Shown here one piece after another: positions 16,599 through 24,010 of a stretch of 64,000 bases of DNA. Origin of the DNA: Arachnia propionica (lineage in GTDB: Bacteria; Actinomycetota; Actinomycetes; Propionibacteriales; Propionibacteriaceae); contig NZ_CP146373.1 of assembly GCF_037055325.1 (NCBI RefSeq), positions 1,364,001-1,428,000 of the forward strand, given 5' to 3'. A model generated the notes under the pieces. It had not been told where the DNA came from. It searched no databases and saw only the letters and a list, made by a program, of their open reading frames with translations. Both the position numbers and the translations under genes were made by a program. Every line of letters begins with the position of its first letter. The stretch's first letter is position 1.

Positions 16599-16958
16599 GT
16601 TCAGGTCCCGAGACCCGGTTCCCCACTCGGCGAACCGGGTCTCGTGGTCCGCGGCCAGCCGGGGCAGGTCGGCCCGAGCCCGCGACATCGCACACCGCCC
16701 GTCGACCGCAGGGGTCCCCTCCTCGGCCCAGTACCGGGACGCCTCCGCCGTCAGATGATCGGGCAGGCGTCCCGCCGCATTGACCACCCGCCACCACGGC
16801 ACCCCCGGCCCGGCGGAGGCCATGACTGCCCCCACCCGCCGGGCAGACGTGCCCACCAGCTCCGCGATGTCACCGTAGCTGACCACCCGCCCAGCAGGTA
16901 TGCACTCCACAGCGCACAACACCCGCTCGATGGTCAGTTCGACGGCTGCATCCGGCAT
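16581..16958 (-). CDS. Alkyltransferase-like protein (ATL), MGMT-family DNA-binding
   Basis: 125 residues with the MGMT DNA-binding fold: helix-turn-helix IPAGRVVSYGDIAELVGTSARRVG, then the active-site motif, normally PCHRV, reading PWWRV (residues 54-58). Trp55 replaces the acceptor cysteine, which defines ATL proteins. They bind O6-alkylguanine without repairing it and hand the lesion to nucleotide excision repair. The C-terminal 45 residues are longer than in minimal ATLs and of unclear use. It lies 20 bp downstream of the ornithine aminotransferase gene on the same strand. Confidence 0.88.
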   Translation of the reverse strand: MPDAAVELTIERVLCAVECIPAGRVVSYGDIAELVGTSARRVGAVMASAGPGVPWWRVVNAAGRLPDHLTAEASRYWAEEGTPAVDGRCAMSRARADLPRLAADHETRFAEWGTGSRDLNSLAGQ

Positions 16959-16978
16959 CGAGCAGGTCTTCTCCCGCC

Positions 16979-18217
16979 TCAGGAATGCCGTGCGAGGCGC
17001 TGCTCCAGCACGGCCCGGAGTTCACGCACGATGAGATCGATCTCGTCCTCGGTGATCACCAGCGGGGGCGCAAACCGGAGGGTCTGGCCGTGGGTGTCCT
17101 TCACCAGAATGCCGTGATCGAGGAGATCCAGGCTCACGTCCTTGGCGGTGCCTATCGAAGGATCGATGTCGACGCCAGCCCACAGCCCAGCGCCCCGAAC
17201 CGCGGTCACACCGTGACCGACGATAGTCTCGAGTCCGGCGTGCAGGCGCTCGCCCAGCTCAGTGGAGCGACGCTGGTACTCGCCGGTGGCCAGCACGTCA
17301 CAGACAGCCGACCCGATGGCGCACGCGAGAGGGTTGCCACCAAAGGTCGATCCGTGCTGGCCCGGCTGCAGCAACCCGAGGATCTCGCGGTCGGCGATCA
17401 CCGCTGACAGCGGCACGATGCCCGCGCCCAGGGCCTTGCCGACGGTGATGATGTCGGGCTCGATACCCTCGGCCTGGAACCGGAACGTGGTTCCGGTACG
17501 GCCCATACCGGTCTGTACCTCGTCGCAGATCAGCAGGACGTTGTTCCTGCGGGTGAGTTCCCGCACTTCGCGGAGGTATCCCGCCGGCGGCACGATGATG
17601 CCGGCCTCGCCCTGGATGGGTTCCAGCAGCACGGCGACGGTCTCGGGTGTGATGGCCTGCTGCAGGGAGTCGACGTCACCGAAATCGGCGAGCCGGAACC
17701 CGGGGCTGTAGGGGCCGAAGTCGGCGCGCGCGGTCTCGTCGTCGCTGAAGCTGATGATCGTTGTGGTGCGGCCGTGGAAGTTACCGTGCATGGCGATGAT
17801 CTCGCCGCGTTCCTGCGGTAGTCCCTTGACCTGGTGACCCCACTTGCGGGCCACCTTGATGGCGGTTTCGACCGCCTCGGCGCCGGTGTTCATCGGCAGG
17901 ACCATGTCCTTGCCCGCGAGGCGCGTCAGTTTCTGGGCGAACGGACCGAGCCAGTCGGAGTGAGCGGCCCGGCTGGTGAGGGTGAGCCGGTCCAGTTGGC
18001 GTTTCGCGACATCGATGAAGGTGGGGTTGCCGTGCCCGAAGTTGAGGGCCGAGTAGGCGGCAAGGCAGTCCAGGTAGCGGCGACCGTCCACATCCGTCAG
18101 CCATGCGCCGGACGCCTCGGTGACGACGACGGGCAGCGGCGAGTAGTTGTGTGCCGCGTAGGTGTCGACGAGTTCGATGGCGGTGCGCGTGTTCTCGCTC
18201 ATGGCGTGATGGGTCAC
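16979..18217 (-). CDS. rocD: Ornithine aminotransferase
   Basis: 412 residues from GTG 18217 with GGAAGG seven nucleotides upstream. Class-III PLP aminotransferase. MNTGAEAVETAIK holds the phosphate-binding region, ICDEVQTGMGRTG the cofactor-ring aspartate (Asp232), and TVGKALGAGIVPLSA the Schiff-base lysine (Lys261). YSPLPVVVTEASG and GSTFGGNPLACA agree with ornithine rather than acetylornithine aminotransferase. It converts ornithine plus 2-oxoglutarate to glutamate semialdehyde plus glutamate in the cytosol. The upstream permease on the same strand probably imports the amino acid; the gap of ~195 bp leaves room for a separate promoter. Confidence 0.93.
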   Translation of the reverse strand: MTHHAMSENTRTAIELVDTYAAHNYSPLPVVVTEASGAWLTDVDGRRYLDCLAAYSALNFGHGNPTFIDVAKRQLDRLTLTSRAAHSDWLGPFAQKLTRLAGKDMVLPMNTGAEAVETAIKVARKWGHQVKGLPQERGEIIAMHGNFHGRTTTIISFSDDETARADFGPYSPGFRLADFGDVDSLQQAITPETVAVLLEPIQGEAGIIVPPAGYLREVRELTRRNNVLLICDEVQTGMGRTGTTFRFQAEGIEPDIITVGKALGAGIVPLSAVIADREILGLLQPGQHGSTFGGNPLACAIGSAVCDVLATGEYQRRSTELGERLHAGLETIVGHGVTAVRGAGLWAGVDIDPSIGTAKDVSLDLLDHGILVKDTHGQTLRFAPPLVITEDEIDLIVRELRAVLEQRLARHS

Positions 18218-18412
18218 GGTATTGCCTTCCAGAATTTATCGCCGGGTATTGGGTGACGTCCCGGCCGGGTTGTTCTGCTCGAAGTGCCTTGGGCGCTGAG
18301 CATCGTGCGAATGGTGCAAGGACCAAACGCTACCACGGAAGCTGGCAGGCATCTTCGGGACCGGTGAAGCAGGGACGCTGCTCGGCCTTTGCCCAGGGTC
18401 CGCGAGCCCTCC

Positions 18413-19795
18413 TCACATCCTGTTGTTCGCAGCTGGTTCACTCCCTGGGCCAGTGCCGCCCGCACGTGTGACGAACCAGCCTCCGACCGCTGCAAGCAGG
18501 GCCGTCAGGGCGAAGGTACTGGAGAGTTGCATTGCGATCTCGGGCACCGTGAACCCGAGCGCGACCACCGCGACCACCGCGACCAGGGTTGCCCAGGACA
18601 GAGCCACCGGGAAACCCGTGGACGAGGGATTGCCGTCGCGGACGGCACGGCGGCGCAGCGCCAGGTGCGAGACGATGATCCCCAACCAGATGACGATCAT
18701 GGTGGAGCCGACCATGTTCAGCAGGAATTTCAGCACCTCCTCCGCCCAGAAGTAGTTCAGTGCCGCCGCGATAAACCCGAGGAACGAGGTGGACAGCACG
18801 GCTGCCACGGGCACGCCGCGAGCATTCGTGCCACGCATCATCGCAGGCCCCATACGTCGCTCGGCGAGCGAGAAGATCATGCGCGACCCGCCGTAGAGAT
18901 TCGCGTTGAGCGAGGACAGCAGCGCGACGACGATCACGATCCCGATGAGTGCCGCGATGGCGGGCAGTCCCGCCGCGTTCAAGACCGCGACGAAGGGCGC
19001 TTCCTTGAGGGCGGGGTCGTTCCAGGGCAGGGCGAGCAGCATGATCGTCACAGCACCCATGTAGAAGATGAGGATGCGCCACAGGATCGTGTTGACGGCC
19101 TTCCTGATGCTGCGTTCCGGGTCGGCGGTCTCAGCGGCGGCGACAGCGACTATCTCCACGCCCCCGAAGGCGAAGATCACGACCAGCAGAGCCGATGCGA
19201 CTCCCTTGAATCCGTGGGGCATGAAGTCGCTTCCCAGCAGGTTCCCCCACCCGGGTGAGGGCGCTGGAGAGAAGCCGAGAAGGAAGGCCATTCCGAGCAC
19301 CAGGAAAACCGCCACGAAGGCGATCTTGATCAGCGAGAACCAGAATTCGAATTCACCGAAACTTCCCACCTTGAACAGGTTGATTCCCGTGAAGACCACC
19401 ATGATGATCAGCGCGAATCCCCACTGCGGGAAACCGGGGACGAGCGTATTGAGGTATCGTGCCGCCGCGGTTGCCTCGGTCGCGACCACCAGCCCCATCT
19501 CGATCCACCACAACCAGCCGATCGCGAATCCGGCGGCGGATCCGAGGGCCTTGTCCGCGTAGTAGGAAAACGCCCCCGGGTTCGGGTCTTCCGCCACCAT
19601 CTCGCCGAGCATGCGCATCACGGCCAGGACGATCGCCCCGGAGATCACATAGGACAGCAACACCGCGGGTCCTGCCGTCGCTATGCCCTCACCGGACCCC
19701 ACGAACAGCCCGGCTCCGATGGCTGATCCGAGGCTCATCATCACGAGGTGACGGGGTTTCATCGCGACCTTCAGGTCGCCTTCCGGAGAGGACAC
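18413..19795 (-). CDS. APC-family amino-acid permease (AAT subfamily)
   Basis: 460 residues from GTG 19795, selected because AGGAGG sits seven nucleotides upstream; a longer frame to 19855 lacks a ribosome site. Twelve hydrophobic segments. The first has the hallmark LGSAIGAGLFVGSGEGIATAGPA, and the TM3-TM4 region includes EMVAEDPNPGAFSYYADK. Proton-coupled uptake of an amino acid. Because ornithine aminotransferase is next downstream, arginine or ornithine is a likely substrate, but other members of the family carry GABA, proline or aromatic amino acids. Confidence 0.88.
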   Translation of the reverse strand: MSSPEGDLKVAMKPRHLVMMSLGSAIGAGLFVGSGEGIATAGPAVLLSYVISGAIVLAVMRMLGEMVAEDPNPGAFSYYADKALGSAAGFAIGWLWWIEMGLVVATEATAAARYLNTLVPGFPQWGFALIIMVVFTGINLFKVGSFGEFEFWFSLIKIAFVAVFLVLGMAFLLGFSPAPSPGWGNLLGSDFMPHGFKGVASALLVVIFAFGGVEIVAVAAAETADPERSIRKAVNTILWRILIFYMGAVTIMLLALPWNDPALKEAPFVAVLNAAGLPAIAALIGIVIVVALLSSLNANLYGGSRMIFSLAERRMGPAMMRGTNARGVPVAAVLSTSFLGFIAAALNYFWAEEVLKFLLNMVGSTMIVIWLGIIVSHLALRRRAVRDGNPSSTGFPVALSWATLVAVVAVVALGFTVPEIAMQLSSTFALTALLAAVGGWFVTRAGGTGPGSEPAANNRM

Positions 19796-19981
19796 CGGGT
19801 TTCCTCCTACATCTTCTGCGTCGCCTTCACGAGTCGTGTGAACAACGCGGCTCACTATGTCACATCCGGGACCTCTGACCTCCGATCTCGCCCGCGACGA
19901 GACCCGACCACACCACGGGACCCCGGTTCAGGGCCGCCTCCACGCGATATCCTCCGTTCGACCGTCACAACTGGAGGAGCT

Positions 19982-21118
19982 TTGCAGGACTGGGTGAACA
20001 ATGGTCTACTCGCCGCGATCATCGGAGCCGTGGCATTCGCGGCGCTGTTCCTGCCAGGCCTGGTCTGGCAGTACCGCCGCTTCGGTCGGCTGAGTTTCGC
20101 CCGTCTGCTCGGGCTCGCAGCGGTGTGTCTCTACGCCACCGCACTGCTCACCTACACCCTCCTGCCGCTGCCGGAGCGTTCCGTCGAGTGGTGTCGGCTC
20201 CACGCCCAGGGAATGAACCTGCAGCCGTTCGCCTTCATCGACGACATCCGCAAGGCCGCGCCGGGACGTTCACTGCGAGGTCTGTTGACCAGCTTCACGG
20301 TGCTGCAGGTGGCCTTCAACGTGGTGCTGTTCGTACCGTTCGGGGTGATCCTGCGCCGCTATTTCAACCGCTCCGTTCTCGTCACAACCCTTCTGGGGGC
20401 GGGCACCAGCCTCCTCATCGAACTGACCCAGCTCACCGGCTTGTGGTTCATCTATCCCTGCGCTTTCCGGACCGCTGATGTGGACGACCTCATGACCAAC
20501 ACCCTCGGCACCATCCTGGGAGCGGTCCTGGCTCCGGTGCTGCTGTGGTGGATGCCGCGCGCCCACCAGCTGGCGCAGGACAGGCTGACTCCGCGCCCGG
20601 TGACGATGTGGCGACGCTGGATGGGCATGCTCATCGACGCCGTCCTCGTGGCCCTGGTGGCCGGGACCACCACGGTGGTCCTCCGCGCGGTGATGATGCT
20701 GTTGCTGAGGGATGCTTCCGAGGAGTGGATCCCGTTGATCAGTCCTGTGGCCTTTGCGGTGGCGACCATCGCGGTGTTCGTCTGGCCTGCCTGGAATCAT
20801 CTCGCCGCATCCGTCGGGCAGACCGTGGTGTGGCTCACCCCGAAGTGGCGCAACGCGGACGGCACCCTGCACGATGGTTCCCGTTTCCGTCGGGTTATCA
20901 GGTCGCTGGTGGTGCCCGCATCATTGCTGATCCCGATGTGTCTGGCCCTCTTCTTCACTTCCTCGCCTTTCATCTGGTTGCTGCCCCTGGTGGTGCCGCT
21001 GTCCCTGGTCATGGTTCCGTTCACCCGCACCCATCGCAGCCTGTCCTGTTGGTTGACCGGCGCACAGATGGTCGACATCCGGGCGGAAGAAACCGACAAG
21101 GCCCTCCCCGTCCACTGA
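19982..21118 (+). CDS. VanZ-family membrane protein with C-terminal RDD-like domain
   Basis: 378 residues from a TTG at 19982 directly after GGAGGAGC; GTG 19994 is an alternative. The in-frame extension further upstream overlaps the permease gene and looks non-coding. The N-terminal VanZ domain shows LLTYTLLPLPERSVEW, NLQPFAFI, FNVVLFVPFGVILRR and SLLIELTQLTG, followed by the FRTADVDDLMTNTLG motif that is diagnostic for VanZ. The C-terminal ~170 residues have four hydrophobic segments and the RRWMGMLIDAVLVALVAG start of an RDD domain. VanZ proteins influence glycopeptide sensitivity in some bacteria; the role here is unknown. Confidence 0.85.
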   Translation: MQDWVNNGLLAAIIGAVAFAALFLPGLVWQYRRFGRLSFARLLGLAAVCLYATALLTYTLLPLPERSVEWCRLHAQGMNLQPFAFIDDIRKAAPGRSLRGLLTSFTVLQVAFNVVLFVPFGVILRRYFNRSVLVTTLLGAGTSLLIELTQLTGLWFIYPCAFRTADVDDLMTNTLGTILGAVLAPVLLWWMPRAHQLAQDRLTPRPVTMWRRWMGMLIDAVLVALVAGTTTVVLRAVMMLLLRDASEEWIPLISPVAFAVATIAVFVWPAWNHLAASVGQTVVWLTPKWRNADGTLHDGSRFRRVIRSLVVPASLLIPMCLALFFTSSPFIWLLPLVVPLSLVMVPFTRTHRSLSCWLTGAQMVDIRAEETDKALPVH

Positions 21119-21201
21119 ACTCCCCGGTCGGGGCATTTCTCCCGGTTGCGCGGTATTCAACGCCCGCAGCAGCCCATCCGTCGAACCGAAGAGGAGCCAG
21201 C

Positions 21202-22557
21202 ATGAAAGCGGCCACCCACTCCCCCAAAGCCGCGACGAGACCCGCCTCCAGATGGCGACTTCGCGGGGCCACAGCCCTGATGGGTGCGGTCCTGTTGACC
21301 ACGTCCTGCTGGGGAACGGGATCCGAGACGCCATCGTCGGCCCCCACGGTCCCGTCATCACCCGAGTCCTCTCCGCCGCTGACTCCCCCAGCCCAGATCA
21401 CGACCACCTGGGAGGTCACGGTTGCAGGGTCCGGCCCTCTTCTCGAGGCTCACGAGGGCCTGGTGGTAGCTCCGGACCTGGCCGCGGGCGGCAGCAAACT
21501 GAGAATGCTCAACTGGGCCGATGGCTCCGAGGTGTGGTCGGTCGATGTCTCCAGCGACCTCGCCGGTTTCGACATCCTCAGGAAAGTACCCGACACGCCG
21601 CCCGGGCAGGTGGCGATGTGGGCCGAATCTTCCCAGCAGCAAAGAACCCTTTTCGTCTACAGCACCACCGATGGCAGCCTCATCGGTCGACTCGATGAAG
21701 AGCCCGAGCGCTACCTGGCCATGGCCGCATCGGGCGCGATCTACGAGATGGACTCGTCCAATGAGGGCACCGTCCGAATCAGCCGCGCATCTTCCGTCAA
21801 GGAGGCACACACCAAGCAGTGGTCCTTCGACCTGCCTGAGGAGGACCGGGAATGGTTCTGGGTGAGGGAACACGACGGCGTGACCGATTTCTGCGTCGAC
21901 GGACAGGCCGGCCCCGTCCACGAGTACGCCTGCTATCTGAGCGTTCACACCGACGACGGCAGCCCGGTGGTGAAGGACGGGGTGCGGTACCGCTCGGCCT
22001 GGGTGGGCAACGTCCTGGCAGGACGGAAGAACGACGGGCCGTTGAAGGGTTTCGACCAGCAGGGCAAGGAGCTGTGGACGGTCGAGGTCGAGGACGGTTA
22101 TCCATTGGGTTGGGGAGACGACCTCATATACGTCACGGAGGGGATGGAGCGAAGCTTTGTGGGCCTGGACCCGGCGACGGGGAAAGAGCTCTGGCGCAGG
22201 GATTGGGACGGAGGTCCCTGGCTCGCTCCGGTCTTCGACAGAACCCCCTCCCCTCAGGACGGTCCCCTAAGCGTCGTCGTTCCGTCCCCTTCCGTACGGA
22301 CGGGGGTTCTGGACCCCAAGACCGGGAAGCTCGATTTCGTGGACTATCAGATCGCCGAAGCGCGCGAGGTCATTCCAACCCTCGGGGGCGCCCTGTTGAT
22401 CTCGACGGGTACTAGCGACGTCTCTTCCTGGTTTGCCGTGGATCCCGGAAAACCGGGCACCCTGTGGGATGACGTCCTGAAGAAATACGACACCTACGAC
22501 ACGCTCAACGGTCATCTGGTGGCCTCCAAGGGAGATCGAATCGCCCTGCTTGCGTGA
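21202..22557 (+). CDS. PQQ-like beta-propeller lipoprotein
   Basis: 451 residues from ATG 21202 (GAGGAG upstream). A basic start, then hydrophobic GATALMGAVLLTTSC with a lipobox whose cysteine is at about residue 36, then a Ser/Pro linker to ~65. The rest is beta-rich with repeated blade motifs of the PQQ-propeller kind, for example NWADGSEVWSVDV, FDQQGKELWTVEV and LDPATGKELWRRDW. Related lipoproteins act as extracytoplasmic scaffolds or sensors. No enzyme signature is visible. The gene follows the VanZ gene with an 83-bp gap and ends 5 bp from the convergent DUF4143 ATPase gene. Confidence 0.82.
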   Translation: MKAATHSPKAATRPASRWRLRGATALMGAVLLTTSCWGTGSETPSSAPTVPSSPESSPPLTPPAQITTTWEVTVAGSGPLLEAHEGLVVAPDLAAGGSKLRMLNWADGSEVWSVDVSSDLAGFDILRKVPDTPPGQVAMWAESSQQQRTLFVYSTTDGSLIGRLDEEPERYLAMAASGAIYEMDSSNEGTVRISRASSVKEAHTKQWSFDLPEEDREWFWVREHDGVTDFCVDGQAGPVHEYACYLSVHTDDGSPVVKDGVRYRSAWVGNVLAGRKNDGPLKGFDQQGKELWTVEVEDGYPLGWGDDLIYVTEGMERSFVGLDPATGKELWRRDWDGGPWLAPVFDRTPSPQDGPLSVVVPSPSVRTGVLDPKTGKLDFVDYQIAEAREVIPTLGGALLISTGTSDVSSWFAVDPGKPGTLWDDVLKKYDTYDTLNGHLVASKGDRIALLA

Positions 22558-22562
22558 CGACC

Positions 22563-23891
22563 TCAGCCGGTTGTGTCTTTGCGCCAGCTCCGAGGCCTGC
22601 TCGCGGGCAAAGCGGAACGCGCCGCCGTATCGGCCAGCGGGTCCTCCATCAGGAAATCCACGATGTTCACGTGCTCGATGCCGTTGCGGCTGCGGGAGAC
22701 GGGGTCCATGCTGACCACGGTCTTGGGGTGGTTGTCCGGGATTGATTCCAGGACCCCGAATTCGCGTTCTACTGTCGCCTCGTCGGCGAGAAGGTAGCTG
22801 ACCTGGATGTAGCGTGTCGCCGTGCCACGCTGGGCGATGAAATCGACCTCCCTGGAGCCGCGCCATCCCACATGAACCGTGCAGCCTCGTGAGCGAAGTT
22901 CCTGGTACACGATGTTTTCCAGCGTCAGTTCGATGTCCGCACGATTGTCGAATCCGAGAGCGGTCCGAAGCCCCTGATCCACCACGTAGTACTTCTCGTC
23001 CGCTCGAAGCGTCTGTTTCCCGACGACATCGAATCGCGGCACCTTGTCCACCAGGTATGCCTCGGCACAGTGCTGCAGGTAGTTGAGGACGGTATCGACG
23101 CTGACCGCACGCCCTTCGCTTTTGAGATACCTGCTCACTGACTGCGCCGAGAAGGTGCGCCCCACGTTGCCCACGCAGTAGCGCAGGATGCGGCGGAACA
23201 TGTCGACGTCGCGGATCGCGAAATGCTCCAGCACGTCCCTGACCACCACGGTGTCGAGCAGGCTGTCGAGGTATTGCACCGAGGCCTGGGAATCGAGGTC
23301 GAAGTATTTCAGGAGTGGGAATCCGCCCAGGACGAGGTAGTGCTCGAAGAGTTCCCGGGTTTCGGCGCTGGAGACGCCGTGTGGGCGGTGCAGCTCGACG
23401 AACTCCCTGAAGGACAGGGGACGGATCGGGAACTCGACGAACCGGCCCGCGAGGTGGGAACTCAGTTCGCTCGCGAGCATCGTCGAGTTGGATCCGGTGA
23501 GGTAAAGGTCGCAGTTCCAGTCGACCCGCAGCGCATTGACCACGTCTTCCCATCCCGGAACCTGCTGCACCTCGTCCAGGAACACGTAGGCGCGGGCCCG
23601 CTTGTCGGGCAGGCACGCAGCCAGATGCTCCATGAGCGCCTGCGCGGTGCGAATGCTCAGTCCCTCGCTGGATTCGAGATTGAGCCGGACCATCGAGGCC
23701 CCGGGGTTCTTCGCAACCACCTCGTCGGCCAGCATGTCCAGCAGCGTCGACTTTCCGCAGCGCCGCACCCCGGTCAGGATCTTCATGACCGGAACATCCA
23801 CGAAAGGCCGGATCCGTTCCAGGTAGCGGGGACGATCAACGATCCGTTCCACAGCAACCACCGTCCTCTCGTTGTCGATCATAGTCGACAA
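22563..23891 (-). CDS. AAA_14/DUF4143 ATPase
   Basis: 442 residues from TTG 23891, placed six nucleotides after GGAGG; ATG 23882 is an in-frame alternative. The AAA_14 ATPase domain has Walker A GVRRCGKST (41-49), Walker B AYVFLDEVQQV, and the sensor YLTGSNSTMLASELSSHLAGR. The DUF4143 half includes GGFPLLKYF and a restriction-endonuclease-like core with YQELRSRGCTVHVGWRGSREVDFIA, i.e. a PD-(D/E)xK-type VDF followed by QVSY. These proteins are common in defence islands and in sporadic accessory loci; their targets are mostly unknown. It is divergent from the NACHT gene, with twin dyads at the junction. Confidence 0.88.
   Translation of the reverse strand: MSTMIDNERTVVAVERIVDRPRYLERIRPFVDVPVMKILTGVRRCGKSTLLDMLADEVVAKNPGASMVRLNLESSEGLSIRTAQALMEHLAACLPDKRARAYVFLDEVQQVPGWEDVVNALRVDWNCDLYLTGSNSTMLASELSSHLAGRFVEFPIRPLSFREFVELHRPHGVSSAETRELFEHYLVLGGFPLLKYFDLDSQASVQYLDSLLDTVVVRDVLEHFAIRDVDMFRRILRYCVGNVGRTFSAQSVSRYLKSEGRAVSVDTVLNYLQHCAEAYLVDKVPRFDVVGKQTLRADEKYYVVDQGLRTALGFDNRADIELTLENIVYQELRSRGCTVHVGWRGSREVDFIAQRGTATRYIQVSYLLADEATVEREFGVLESIPDNHPKTVVSMDPVSRSRNGIEHVNIVDFLMEDPLADTAARSALPASRPRSWRKDTTG
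23872..23891. promoter_or_regulatory. Dyad 1 (imperfect 20-bp palindrome TTGTCGA-N6-TCGACAA)
   Basis: Seven-base half-sites are perfect; two central base pairs break the symmetry. It begins exactly at the TTG start codon of the DUF4143 ATPase gene. Its centre is 40 bp from that of dyad 2, i.e. on the same face of the helix about four turns away. Confidence 0.55.
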
Positions 23892-23911
23892 AACACACCT
23901 CCAGTCCTGGT

Positions 23912-23931
23912 TTGTCGATCATGATCGACAA
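23912..23931. promoter_or_regulatory. Dyad 2 (perfect 20-bp palindrome)
   Basis: An exact palindrome with the same TTGTCGA half-site as dyad 1, in the 119-bp gap between the divergent ATPase and NACHT genes. It lies 80 bp before the NACHT start chosen here. Two identical operator-like sites at this spacing suggest co-control of both genes, perhaps by a looping or cooperatively binding regulator. Confidence 0.55.
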
Positions 23932-24010
23932 CTTGCCTGGACGGATCAGTTCCGGGGAGCTGTCCGGAGATGCGACAAAGAAGACAACCGAAGCAGTAGC
24001 CAGGACATGG

